A stretch of 64,000 nucleotides of DNA, taken from NCBI GenBank assembly GCA_001600495.1, contig BCKE01000048.1, positions 124,001-188,000 of the forward strand, read 5' to 3'. Position numbers and translations under genes: made by a program. Positions 10,730-22,100 of this stretch are shown here, in pieces (within the stretch, counting starts at the first letter, position 1; every line of letters starts with the position of its first letter). The stretch is from Pilasporangium apinafurcum (lineage: Eukaryota > Oomycota > Peronosporomycetes > Pythiales > Pythiaceae). A model generated the notes under the pieces. It made no database searches, was not told the DNA's origin, and saw nothing but the letters and a program-made list of their open reading frames with translations.

Positions 10730-12290
10730 TTAGACGCGATAAAGCTTGATCAGTTCACGTATCGGTGAGCGGCACACGGGACATTCGCAAGTGGTGTCGA
10801 GGATTTCCTCCGCACAATGCATGCAGACGGCATTATGGCCACATGGCACACACACCGCCGCCTGTGGACCATCAAAGCAAACAACACACTCACCGATGGA
10901 TGAATAGGAAGGTGCTCGACCATAGTTCACGACAGGGGAGCCTACTGCCTTCGTAGGGCTGTTGATGGAAGTAGAAGTCAAACTGCTTCCAGCATCCTCT
11001 CCACTGCTACCAGTAGCATTTGATGGGGAAAAGGAACTCCCATCGTCTTCCCAATCTGGCGCAGACACAGGTAGCGGAGGCGATCTGATGGCCTCATGTG
11101 CGCCATGGCACTCTATTTCCGCTGTTTGAAGCGAGAGCTGAATCGCGCGACGAAGATCCTCATCTTCATCATCTGGAACCGATCGCCTTACATTAGTGGT
11201 ATTTGCTGCAGGTCCTGCTGTTGACAAATTCGGTAAAGACAAATTTGAATTTGCACTGGGGTACGTGGACATTGATTCCATGGACCCTTGTTGAGTGGTG
11301 GGAATCGTTGGTTGATTGTAGACGGCGTATGGATTTGGCTGGGGCTGGATCGCGAGCGTTTGCTGGTGGTAATCAAAAAAGCTTTTCCAGGCTTTAAAGC
11401 CCGCTTGATCGACAGCTGCGAACTCCAGTGGTTTCATCACAATGGTGGCATCATAATGACATTTGTCCTTCAAGTTTCCATTGATCTTGAAAGCATGTTC
11501 TTTGCGGTTAAACCATTTAGTATCAGTGGTCTCTGTCATTCCAGCGGCGACATGATACAACACCACGGAGCTTGGACACGCCGGACGAATTGATCCTGGC
11601 GGCAAACGGAACAACGCCAGCTCCAGAATATCAGGTGCGCCACGTTCCAAGACAATGCAAAAGCTACAAGAAAGAGCCAAAAATGAGTACTTCATGCTCA
11701 GCAATGGATGGTTGTGAAAAAGAATACAACAAATAGACTCACCGTTTTGTCCATGAATTCAGAGACGAAATTCCAGACACCATTGACAGCACGTTGTCAG
11801 TTTTCTCGTATAGCCAGCCACTATAAATACAAAATTTCTTCTCCAGGACTTCAATACATTCTGCGTAGCGCACACTGTGGTCTTCGTGCTTGGTGTATTT
11901 GTCGCGTGCGACATCCAGCGGTGTCATCATCGCAACATTCGTCTCGAATGGAAACACCTGCGGCACAGTCAGCAGATACTGCACCACAACCACATTTCCA
12001 CTCTTGCAGGCAAGATGCAGTGGCGTATTTCCGCGGTAGTCCTTGGCATTACAGTTCGCACCAGCTTCGACCAAGATTTTGGCACACTCCACATATCCAC
12101 AATACGCAGCTTGTGCGAGAGCGGTATGTCCTGAACACGGTTCTTGCCACTCGATGCGTTTTCGTGTCTCTGGTGTGAGTTTTGCGACCGCCTGCCGTAG
12201 CATGTGCGTATCACCTGAGCGCGCTGCCTGCCAAAAGACTTGCTCTTCAGGATATATACATTGTGCAATCCAGCTTGTGACGTTCCCCAT
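10730..12290 (-). CDS. Ankyrin-PH-UIM-RING E3 ubiquitin ligase, copy 2
   Basis: Two exons, 11743-12290 and 10730-11663, join in phase (79-base intron, GTGAGT...TTGTAG) to 493 residues. The start MGNVTSWIAQ again fits N-myristoylation. Ankyrin repeats (DYRGNTPLHLACKSGN) are followed by a PH-like domain (YSGWLYEKTD, then SWTKRFCIVLE, ending GFKAWKSFFDYH), a Ser/Pro/Gln linker, a UIM (DEDEDLRRAIQLSLQTAE) and a C-terminal RING with eight metal ligands (CVVCFDGPQAAVCVPCGHNAVC..C; CPVC), ending KLIKLYRV-like. The stop lies 168 bases from the stop of the convergent paralog, so the two form an inverted tail-to-tail duplicate. The domain calls are firm for ankyrin, UIM and RING; the PH call rests on its opening and closing signatures. 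Confidence 0.88.
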
Positions 12291-14822
12291 AATTGACGGA
12301 GTTATTCAAGCTCTGAGATGCTGAGTGCACAAGGAAATAAATTTAATCTGCTTGATGTTTTTGTGATCCCGTTTGATTCGAATAAACTCTTGAATCGTGG
12401 GATAAATCCAATGATGAAGGTGTTCAAAAAATGGGTCGTTTGGTTGTGCTGAAACGGCAACTAGCTAAGAATGAAGTCGAAAATTAATCAATAAAACTTG
12501 GTGTTTTTTGAGCGATAAGGCTGAAAGGAAAATCAGCGAGTGGGAAAGAAAGGAGGCGAGTGTTGGCGGTTGTTGTGTGTGCCGGCGGTTCCGATTTCTT
12601 CGTTCGCGGTCGTTGTTCCCCCTCTCCTCCTCTGCTTAGATTGGAATGTTGGTAGTTTGATGTGGGATGGCCATCGTTCTTGCAAGGAATGCTGGTAAAA
12701 TTTGCAAGAATGTTGGTAACAGCATCTGATAAAAATGTACTGCAGCTCTTGGGCTAAGTGCGTTTCTGGCGTAGAGCGCTTTTCTGGATTAAGTGCGCTT
12801 TTTGAGAGTGGAATGATAAGTCATGGAAGTGTTGAACTGAGCATGACTGGTGTTGGTTATCTACCTGACTACAAGGGGCATATAGACTCTTACTGTGAGT
12901 AAATTCGTCGTTTTCGTTCTCGTCCGATTGAGGCGACTGCTTAAACAATCAAACGAGCGTGTTGGGAGTGCCACGATGAGGACGTCTTCGACGAGTGACG
13001 AGGGATTCCGTATTGGCATCAGCTATACTAGCAATCTGAAACAGATAGACTAGCCACGCGCTTCTTGGCACACCAAAGAAAATTAAATACTGTTGAGGTC
13101 GAGGAATGCCCGCAAGGATTACGATCAGCTCCTCATATGAAAACGCGCGATTCTCATGCATTGGATTACTCACTTGTATTGGGCACTTACCGTGTGTACT
13201 CCTGTGTTTGCCTGGGTGCATTAGAATATTTGAAAATATCCATCCGTACTGTACGACAGACAATGATCCAAGTTGCAACGTAGATGCATCTCACCACCTC
13301 ATGTGCCCATATTCTATCATAGGTACATCAAAATAAACATTAGGAAGTACCAATTTCATTAGAGACCGTTTTTTAGGTTGGGTTTTATGCAGCTTTAAAA
13401 TAACACAATGTTGGAAATCACCCAAATGTGATGCAGCTGAGCATATATAGTGCTGCATAGCTTTTAGTATACCAACATATTTGCATCTAAGAAGCACCCC
13501 GTTTCATTCAGTTCTGGAGCATGGTTGTCCACGATAACGCTAGCAAGCATCTCCAACCGCTCAATATCCATAACTAGAGGTCTTGCGATGCTAATAACTA
13601 GCGAAAGTGTCCACACTATGTTTCACAAGATTTGACGTTTCCGTTATTGCTTCAAGCAATCACTATTCCAATGATGAAATAAAAAATACGTCAACGTTAA
13701 CTACTTCGAAGTATATGCCTCACTTGTGCAGTCAGCTGAACCGTTATGACTGGAGTCGTTTCAGAGCTTGCCAACGTGATGGTCGCATTAACGAGCTGAA
13801 ACAATAAGCCTCAGACACATCTTGAGCACGCGTACATGTTCACAATATTTTTAATCGCCGCTTTGTTGCTGTTTTATTAGGTTTTTCACGTTTTTTCCCA
13901 TCGCTACACAAGCTGGACTAGCGGATGAGATACGAAAATGAATGATGGATGCTAGAACTGTTTTTTTGTAGATTGTGCTTCCTCGTCGCAGATAGGCGAT
14001 AACTACAGTGACCGTGCCGACCGCCATTCATGTGCAATTTGATGGTTGTCACGCTCAGAAACGTTCGTCGAAATGGAAAAAGAATCACATCGCTATTAGC
14101 GACATGAGCAATCATCTTTTCAAGAATAAACAATGGTAAAAGCTACCTCTTCTTGCCCATAATTGTGTTAACCGAACAAACATAGACATTGCATCCATGC
14201 AGGGATTGATGTGTATTTTCTTCATCTTGAAAAGAATCCGTTCGTGTCATCGCCATTACGCGATATTTATTGGCCATGTTTCGATGAACTTTGCTAAAAC
14301 CACTACCACTACTGTTGGCACAGCAATAGCATTCATCTGTGTGAAATAGATCGCTGAACTTTTACTTCCACGAGCGATCAATTGATCACTGGCGAGCAAA
14401 GCCAGATGAAAAACGATGCTGATGATCAGTAGTCGGGAAGATCGATTTAGGGAAAATAAGCGATCCTATCGTAAAAAGTACATCTGAGACCCCTAACCTA
14501 CAACAAGACTGGATCTTGACCAAACCAATGCAAGAAATGGCTACTGTGTGCACATGAGTCACAAATCTACGACACGACCTGGGAAGAGCAGACAGCCTTG
14601 GAACTATGGAGGTAATAATCTCTTCTCGCACGCATCTCTTTTTCTACGCTGTACACGCGACGATCCACTCAAAGGTTGATATTGGATGTCCCGGGCAATC
14701 CCTCACTCTCAGCTCTTGAACCTCCACTCACTCCAATACACAATCCAATCTTCCCACTCGCTCAAACGCGCCAAATCCACACACAATCAGTCCGAGAGGC
14801 TTTCACCCTCGAGTCACTGACG
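12291..14822. other. Mostly non-coding interval upstream of LCB2
   Basis: No protein with a recognisable family was found here on either strand. 12291-12750 is upstream of the minus-strand RING gene and includes a G/T-rich stretch near 12540-12600. 12754-13590 holds doubtful minus-strand coding segments listed separately. A plus-strand frame at 13607-13807 ends in a basic, coding-looking stretch but has no partner exons I can join. 13810-14640 shows nothing. The last 180 bases before 14823 are C-rich and carry short leader-like sequence. Confidence 0.4.
12754..13590 (-). pseudogene. Doubtful multi-exon gene or gene remnant
   Basis: After an acceptor-like TTATTAG at 13591 the minus strand reads open with protein-like composition (MDIERLEMLASVIVDNHAPE). 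An intron of about 80 bases (donor near 13470, acceptor TTTTAAAG) joins this in phase to a segment containing KLVLPNVYFDVPMIEYG, which ends at a TGA at 13291-13293. The same frame continues from 13290 to a second TGA at 12949-12951, with the stretch ELIVILAGIPRPQQYLIFFG, and then on to 12754. Either the real exons use other boundaries or the gene is decaying. No family was recognised. Confidence 0.3.
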
Positions 14823-16394
14823 ATGAAAGAAGGCGGCAAGAAAGAGGAGGTCTCCGCTGAGGAAGTGCCGTTCGTGGCTGCGGCGCTCTGCTACCTGCAG
14901 TTTGCGGTCCTAACGATCTTTGGCCACCTGCGTGATTATTGTGGTGCGTTCACGGGGTACTCTCGCTACCCAGTACACAAACGGCCCGGATATGCGCCTT
15001 TGCTGGTCGCATTTGAGCATTTCTACACTAAGCGTATCTATCATCGGCTACACGAAGTGATCAGTCGCCCGATAGCCAGTGCTCCCGGTGCCCATATTGA
15101 CGTCCAACAACGATACTCGCCCGATGGTAACAAGACACTGATCAACAAGGAAGGTGAATTCAAGAAATGCCTCAACCTCGGTTCCTACAACAACTTAGGT
15201 TTTGCTGATGACTGGATGAACACATGCAGTAAACAAGTGTTTCCTGTTGTGGACCAGTTCAGTGTCTCGTCCAGTTCGTCACTGAGTGAATTTGGTACGA
15301 CTACCGTCCACCGTGAGTTGGAAAAGACTGTTGCAGCTTTTGTCGGAAAAGAAGATGCGATTGTCTATGCCATGGGCTACGGCACCAATGCCGTGACAAT
15401 CCCAGCACTCTTCGGTAAAGGCTGTTTGATCCTCAGTGATGAGCTCAACCACACGTCGCTTGTGAATGGTTCACGCGATTCTGGTGCGACCATCCAGGTA
15501 TTCCGCCACAACGACTACAAGCATTTGGAGAAAATCCTACGCACGCGCATTTCCGAGGGCCAACCGCGCACGCACTTGCGATGGAGGAAGATTGTTGTAA
15601 TGGTTGAAGGCATATACTCTATGGAGGGCGAGATCCTCGATCTTCCTGCGATTCTCAAGGTCACTAAGAAATACAAGGCGTACTTATATGTCGATGAAGC
15701 CCACAGTATCGGCGCGCTTGGCCGTACTGGTGGCGGTATCTGTCAATATCATAACGTTGATCCCAAGGAAGTTGACTTCCTCGTTGGTACGTTCTCCAAG
15801 AGCTTTGCGGCCTGTGGTGGCTACATCGCTGCGTCCAAGGAAGTTATTGCACATATTCGAAATGGTAGTGCCGGTGTACACTACGCGGCGTGCATCTCGC
15901 CCGTGATTGCCCAGCAGATCCTTACGGCGTTCAATATCATCTCGGGCAAGGATGGCACCAACCTTGGCCAGAAGAAATTGAAAGCCCTGCGTGACAACTG
16001 CAACTATTTCCGCCAAAAACTCATGGACGCTGGCTTCCTTACATTGGGCCACTTTGATGCCCCAGTGATTCCAATCATGCTCTACCATTTGTCTAAGGTC
16101 AAGGAGTTTTCGAATCTCTGTATGGAACGTAACATGGCGGTCGTGACCGTTGGGTTCCCAGCTACACCACTCTTGCTGGCTCGTGCACGATTCTGCATCT
16201 CGGCAGGGCATAACCAGAAAGATTTGGACGCCGCGATTGAGAAACTTAAGGATGCTGGCTCGATTTGCAACGTTCTCTTTGGGCAAAAGTCTTCTGGTCG
16301 ATCGTACTTTTGGCCGATCGTCGTGGTGCTCATGCTCGTCGCGACATTTACACAGGACTACTTTTGGCGCGCGACCATGGTACAGAACAACTAA
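14823..16394 (+). CDS. LCB2: Serine palmitoyltransferase subunit 2 (LCB2)
   Basis: 523 residues from the ATG at 14823; the frame is open upstream but has no earlier ATG. This PLP enzyme of the alpha-oxoamine synthase family condenses serine with palmitoyl-CoA, the first step of sphingolipid synthesis, in the endoplasmic reticulum with an LCB1 partner. Visible marks are an N-terminal membrane helix (residues about 14-40), the glycine-rich VYAMGYGTNAV region, DELNHTS, the PLP aspartate in YVDEAHSIGALG, and the Schiff-base lysine in GTFSKSFAACGGY, which marks LCB2 and not LCB1. A second hydrophobic helix near the C-terminus (FWPIVVVLMLVATF) is unusual for the family. It lies upstream of a fatty acid synthase on the same strand. 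Confidence 0.95.
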   Translation: MKEGGKKEEVSAEEVPFVAAALCYLQFAVLTIFGHLRDYCGAFTGYSRYPVHKRPGYAPLLVAFEHFYTKRIYHRLHEVISRPIASAPGAHIDVQQRYSPDGNKTLINKEGEFKKCLNLGSYNNLGFADDWMNTCSKQVFPVVDQFSVSSSSSLSEFGTTTVHRELEKTVAAFVGKEDAIVYAMGYGTNAVTIPALFGKGCLILSDELNHTSLVNGSRDSGATIQVFRHNDYKHLEKILRTRISEGQPRTHLRWRKIVVMVEGIYSMEGEILDLPAILKVTKKYKAYLYVDEAHSIGALGRTGGGICQYHNVDPKEVDFLVGTFSKSFAACGGYIAASKEVIAHIRNGSAGVHYAACISPVIAQQILTAFNIISGKDGTNLGQKKLKALRDNCNYFRQKLMDAGFLTLGHFDAPVIPIMLYHLSKVKEFSNLCMERNMAVVTVGFPATPLLLARARFCISAGHNQKDLDAAIEKLKDAGSICNVLFGQKSSGRSYFWPIVVVLMLVATFTQDYFWRATMVQNN

Positions 16395-17297
16395 GCGCTG
16401 TAAGAAAGAAATCACTCCATCATCTCTGTGTATACTGCCAAATCATGAACGAAAACAGTAACAACCGTGTACTACCACCACATTAGGCAATTTGTGCATT
16501 TCTACTAATGTAATGTCACCACTACTTTCTACATACAAAACAACTTTGCTTTCATTTTATTTGTGGGTTTTCAATGTTGCTAACTGCAGAAAATCGTCCG
16601 TGAGCATAATGTAGGAATCTCATTTCCTTTTGTTTTCTCTGGCTTGAAGTGCTAGGCTAATACAGAGGGTTCATGGTACAGGAAGAGGCTGCATGGACTG
16701 CCGTCGCATTTTTTATGTTGTTTAAATGCAATAGAAAACCTTTGATCGTCATCTCATTTCTATTTGCAAAAAAAGAAATTCATATACTGAGCATTGATGA
16801 AATAAGTTCATATCTAAGTACAGTAAGCGCAAACGGCAATCCAGCGGCCAGCATCGCGTGGATGTTCTCAGGACTTTGTTTGCAACGCCTCAACGGCGCT
16901 GAGCACATACGGTCAATCGCGCGCAGTATTGTCTACTGAAACCATTTTTTTCTTCGCCCGATGGATTTCTCATTCGCGTCTTTCCATTGATTCAAACAAT
17001 TCTGATCCTTCAGATTCACGGGGTTGACAACCACTCACCCACATACCCCAACCAATCAATCACCGCTTATGACCGAGAATTGAGTGTGACGCTTGCTTCT
17101 CTCTGCTATGTTCTGCAGAGTTGCGCATGCGTGCCATTTTGCAATTTGTCCCAGTTTTGGGCGATGCATCTGACCCAAAGAGTGGTTCAACTCTTCCTTC
17201 AAGGTGGAGTGACGCCAGACAGAAGTGGAAAGAAAAAGAACGGGTCTTTTCAATACGAAGTATCGTATCTGCACACTTCCATTGTCGATTGCTGCGT

Positions 17298-17364
17298 TTC
17301 TCTCTCTCTCTCTTTCTCCCACTTCTCTTTTTTTTCACTCTATTTTTTTCTCGTGTGTGTGTGC
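17298..17364. repeat. Pyrimidine-rich simple-sequence tract
   Basis: The plus strand runs TCTCTCTCTCTCTTTCTCCC, then T-rich sequence and a short GTGTGTGTGTG repeat. This is low-complexity DNA about 1.7 kb upstream of fatty acid synthase A. It explains the charged open frames (Arg/Glu repeats) on the opposite strand. Confidence 0.7.
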
Positions 17365-17681
17365 TTGAAGCCACGCACCCATCAGACTGATTGATGTCTG
17401 ATCATCTTTACGCCAACATCAGCCATATATCCTCACATATTTTTGTGCAAATCAACATCAGTGTGCTTGGATGGTAAGCAGATATGGATAGAAGTCATAC
17501 GAAGTTTACATTCTGATCCTGCCTCATTCCGGAATGTATTTTGCTGCGAGATAAAGTGAAGTATATGAAGAGAGGGAAAGAAGGAGTGAATAGTTCATTA
17601 ATGTGAATTACCCATGACTTTGAAGTAAAACGCGGCTACTACCGCCGGGTGTCTGTTCGTGGCAAAAAAACATACTGCAAG

Positions 17682-17828
17682 ATGTCAAGATTCTTGGTTT
17701 CCTCGGCCTTTTTCTTCATGTATGATGTTGCTTTCCAAATTGCCATAGACTGTGCACCGGTGCAACTCCTGAAATGTCTTAACGCACCGAAGATCGCTTT
17801 TCTGGAGACTGACCCATGTACCTTTTAA
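17682..17828 (+). CDS. Possible small secreted cysteine-containing peptide
   Basis: 48-residue frame from ATG to TAA. The first 22 residues (MSRFLVSSAFFFMYDVAFQI) form a hydrophobic, signal-peptide-like helix, and the remaining 26 contain three cysteines (DCAPVQLLKC...DPC). Oomycetes secrete many short Cys-containing proteins, so the frame deserves a record. However, it stands alone, has no recognised motif, and a chance frame is quite possible. The stop may be an intron artefact, since a GTACCT donor overlaps it. Confidence 0.25.
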   Translation: MSRFLVSSAFFFMYDVAFQIAIDCAPVQLLKCLNAPKIAFLETDPCTF

Positions 17829-18374
17829 ATTCAATTGTTGTTCATAATATACATTTATAAATTATAAAAGTTATATGTATTTCACATCTTCTACAAAGAC
17901 TTAACATCATATTATCGATTTTAAATTTCATCATCGATATAAACAAAATACAAAATAATAGAGGTTAGAAAAATTTCCCGAATTCCAGATGGGCCAGAAG
18001 GTCTAATGGGTTGGAAACGTTTACTCCGATCGTTTCAGTTGTGGTTGAGGAACTAGTCTCTCTGTTGCTCTCTCTGCTGCTCACTTCCCATCCAAGTTGA
18101 TTTGCCATGCAGCGCATATACGCCAGATATCCATTGCTATGGAGATGCACTACTTCTCAACGTTGCACGAAGCATCCCTTGCTCATATTAAAGACTATTG
18201 GATAATTTTTTCGATTTTACTATGCTTTGTCTCTTCACAATACTACACAGATCATTGTGAGCCTGTTCGTTGTCTAAACGATGAATTGGGAAAGACTGGA
18301 CAATTTCAGATACGATGAGCAGTGGAATCGGTGTCGTGCGTGTCTCAAGGGACTTTTCTTTCTCCTCTATCTGT

Positions 18375-18380
18375 CACGTG
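18375..18380. promoter_or_regulatory. CACGTG palindrome upstream of FAS A
   Basis: E-box-type palindrome about 0.7 kb upstream of the synthase start; a second copy lies at 18920-18925. This is a known binding core for bHLH and some bZIP factors. Function here is inference only. Confidence 0.25.
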
Positions 18381-19102
18381 CCGAGTGCTTTTTTTGTTTT
18401 TTTTAGATCGGTTGGGAGCAAAGATACGTCATGCGGGATCTTGTGCTTTGTGTGAAGCAAAGGTCTCGATCTCTGGTATGGTAACGCATTATAACTATTG
18501 ATCTTCTGAGCAAACACGACAAGCAGATATCTCAGCTCAGATATCTATTAATTATCAATTGCTCATCTTCCTGAAGTATTTGGTTATTAATGCTGTATGA
18601 TAATTTGCACAATCGCTGGTTTTTTTGTACATTCCCGCATTTGTCCATATCACTACAATGTGACGATCTTGAAAAAAGATTCCCGAAGACTGCAATGATG
18701 ATACAGGCACATAAGATGATTGGTCTCAGTATCATATGTTTGCTTCTTCCTGCGCATCCCAATTAAACGATATCAAGGCTCCTCATACTCCTCTTTTGTC
18801 AGAATCGAAAGAATGTGGTATCTTTATCTAGATTGACAAGACTCACCATTGGCAATAAAACATCCTACGAAAGCTGACGTTCTTAGATCTATCCGACTAC
18901 TTGATTCCGTGCACGTTCTCACGTGACAGAAAAGGTTAAGAGATGGTCCCTTCCTCTTCTGCTTTTGTCGCCTGTGGCTTGCGCGGGAATCAGACATTCA
19001 AGGAAATCGTGTGATATTCGCAAGCGGCCATCAAATCAAATTTCCCTTCAGACTTGGACCTCTGCGAACGGACGAGATATCACACGCGAGAGCAGGCTAG
19101 TC

Positions 19103-22100
19103 ATGGGCAACACTGAGTCGATCATGGAGGAAACCATTGCGCCGCCATTCACAGAGCAACTGACTTTCACGACAGTCGCTGCCACACAGAAGCAAGAAGA
19201 GCAGCAGTCGTGTGTGTTGGAGAAGCAAGAAGAAGAACGTAGTGACTGCCCATCAGAGATGATGGCGGTATGTGATCAACAAGATACAACACTCATACAA
19301 GATCGAGTACTAAAAGATTTACAACAACCACAAGAGACAGATATAACATTGAATCGAATACCAAGCATCATGACTCGAGCAATGGAAGACGGCACGTACA
19401 CATTCATTGCAGAATTTGGTGGTCAAGGGCTGGAATATTGGCGCGAGTTGCAGCAACTGCATGCAACTTCAGAATCTACCAGTTTGACAAGCCGCCTCAT
19501 CGATCAAGCAGCAGAGGCGCTGTATGAAGAAACTTCTTCTGAAGAAGCTGCACTATCGCCGGCATTTGAGGTTGTGTTGGCTGTGAAACAATGGCTGCTC
19601 GATAATGCAACAATCCCTAGTGGATTAGCATGGGAGCAGGCGGGTGTCAGCTACCCATTGATTGCACTTACACAAGCAGCCAACTACGTCTCATTCCTGG
19701 AAACAACTGGCGTCACCCATGAAGAAATAGTGAAGAACACTGCGTGTGCCATTGGCCACAGCCAAGGCATCGTACTTGCAGTGGCGTTCTCTGCTGCTAA
19801 GACTACTCAAGATTTCCTTGACTTGTCGGTTCAATTCATTCGGTACATGTTCTGGCATGGACTTCGTGCCCAGGAAGCCTTTGTGGAAGTAACCACTCAA
19901 TTCCACAACCAAGCGGCCGTGATAGTGGAAAAGGAAATAACGCCGATGCTCGCAGTGAGAGGATTACCGAAAGACCAGGTTCTCAAGGCGATTGATGTTG
20001 CCAACAAACGCACCAAGCAAGGTGATTTGCAACTCTCGTTGGTTAATGGACCAAAAATGTTCTGTGTCACGGGTTTTCCTAAGACACTGCAGCTACTCAA
20101 ACAGCATTTGGAGAAAATGATAGCTGCTCCGGATGAGAATCAGACGCGTGTGCCATACTCCGATCGCAAACCAGAAGGATCATTAGCGTTTGTTTCAGTA
20201 TCGTGTCCATTCCATTCGTTGCTGCTGGAGTCAGCTGCTGAGAAGATCATGCATGACATTAATCGCATTTACCTCCACATGGCGGGTCAAGATCTGCAAA
20301 TTCCGATTTATTCTACTGCCATGACAGCAAAAAACCTCCAGTCACGTGGTGATTGCGATATCCTCAGTGAATTAGTGGACATGCAGCTGACGCAAATCGC
20401 CGATTGGCCAGCGACATGGCAGCGAATCGCGCACAAACACGCAAACGACACAACGCATGTTCTGGATTTTGGACCTGACATTGGTGCTACATCTTTCAGT
20501 AGAGACGTAGCCGAAGGTCTTGGTATCCAAGTCGTCGCTGCCACTTCAAAACATCAAACAGTGCCACCCTCGAACCGAGTCGCACCAATCATTGGTCTTT
20601 CTCAGTTTGCTCATGCGATTGCCTCAAGTAAAGCATCTGAGTCCTCATGGGAACAAAAATTTGCGCCAAAAGTCTGTGAAGCTGGGCGTATCGTCAACAA
20701 GTTTACTCGTGTGCTAAAGAAGCCGCCTGTGATCGTGGCTGGCATGACACCGACGACGAGTCTGAACGGAGTCGACCTTGTAGCTGCCATCCAGAATGCC
20801 GGCTTCCACGGAGAATTGGCTGCAGGTGGATTATCTAGACCCAACATTTTCGAAGAAAAGGTTTTGGAACTGGTGAGCAAGATTAAACCTGGGATGGGAG
20901 TGTCAATCAACATGCTCTACCTGAATGCGAAGCAATGGGGATTCCAGTTTCCGATGGTTCTCCGTATGCGCAAAAGCGGAATTCCTATTGAAAGTATCAC
21001 TATCGGTGCTGGTATCCCCACTACGGAGAGAGCAGTCGAGATTATGAAGGATTTGCAAGCAGCTGGAATCAATCTGCTTGGATTGAAACCGGGTTCAGTG
21101 GATGCGATTCACGCCGTGCTTGACATTGCGAGAGCCATGCCGTCCATGAATGTGATGCTTCAATGGACTGGAGGACGAGCTGGTGGACATCACAGTTTTG
21201 AAGATTTCCATCATCCATTGGAGATTACGTATGGTGCTATTCGTCGCGTGTCCAATATTATCCTTGTCGTGGGCTCTGGATTCGGTAACTGGGAAGATTC
21301 CCATCAATATCTGACTGGAGAATGGAGCGTCAACCGTGGTCATCATGCAAAGATGCCAGTGGATGGTATCTTACTTGGTTCACGCGTCATGGTTGCCAAA
21401 GAAGCAGCAACAGCGAAAGAAGTGAAACAATTACTGGTAGATACACCGGGTATTGCTTCTGAACTGGAATGGGAACAGAGCTACAAGGGTGCTGCTGGTG
21501 GTATCATCACCGTGGTNTCTGAGCTTGGTGAACCCATTCACCAGGTCGCCAATCGATGCAGTTTGCTGTGGAAAGAATTTGATGACAAATATTTTTCCAA
21601 ACCCAGAGATCAAGTGGAGCTCGCTGTTCGACTTGATAAGCAGGAGATTATTCGACGCCTCAATGCTGATTTTCAGAAACCATATTTTGGATGCAAGAAG
21701 GATGTGGAAACGGGTGAAGTATTTGTCGTAGACTTGGAGGAAATGACATATGCGGATGTTCTCTCCCGCATGGTTGAGTTGATGTATGTCGACATTAAAG
21801 ACAAACCACAGCGATGGATCGATAAAAGCTTCCATGATCGATTCATGAAATTTATGACTCGGACGGAAGAGCGATTTTCCCGATCTTCTTTGAAACCGTT
21901 TGATCAAAGCAGTTTATTGTCAAGTCCAAAGGCTGCGCTGAAAGCGTTCATTGCCAAATATCCTCTAATTGAAACGACACCGATGTCTGTCACAGACTGT
22001 GAGCACTTTCTAGACTTGTGCCGTACAGGAGGCAAACCTGTCAACTTTATTCCCATTATTGATGGCGAATTGAAAACATGGTTTAAGAAAGACTCGCTAT

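Larger units (their letters stand above)
16395..18922. other. Long intergenic region upstream of fatty acid synthase A
   Basis: No gene of recognisable family. 17290-17360 is a pyrimidine-rich low-complexity tract (CT repeats, T runs, then GT repeats). 17820-17960 is strongly A/T-rich. A short secreted-like reading frame (17682-17828) and a minus-strand frame ending at 17965 are the only coding-like pieces. Two CACGTG palindromes sit at 18375 and 18920. I saw no tRNA or other structured RNA. Confidence 0.45.

Noticed and set aside
13607-13807. Plus-strand 66-residue frame ending in a basic stretch
   Set aside because: Coding-like end but no upstream exon joins and no family was recognised; too weak to call.
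14676-14822. N-terminal extension of LCB2 from an upstream TTG
   Set aside because: No ATG occurs there; the first ATG at 14823 gives the usual LCB2 start just before the membrane helix.
15684-16415. 243-residue open frame on the minus strand opposite LCB2
   Set aside because: It mirrors the strongly conserved LCB2 gene, has no recognisable domain, and its composition follows the codon use of the sense strand.
17180-17200. GGTTCAACTC resembling a tRNA B box
   Set aside because: No matching A box or cloverleaf at the needed distance.
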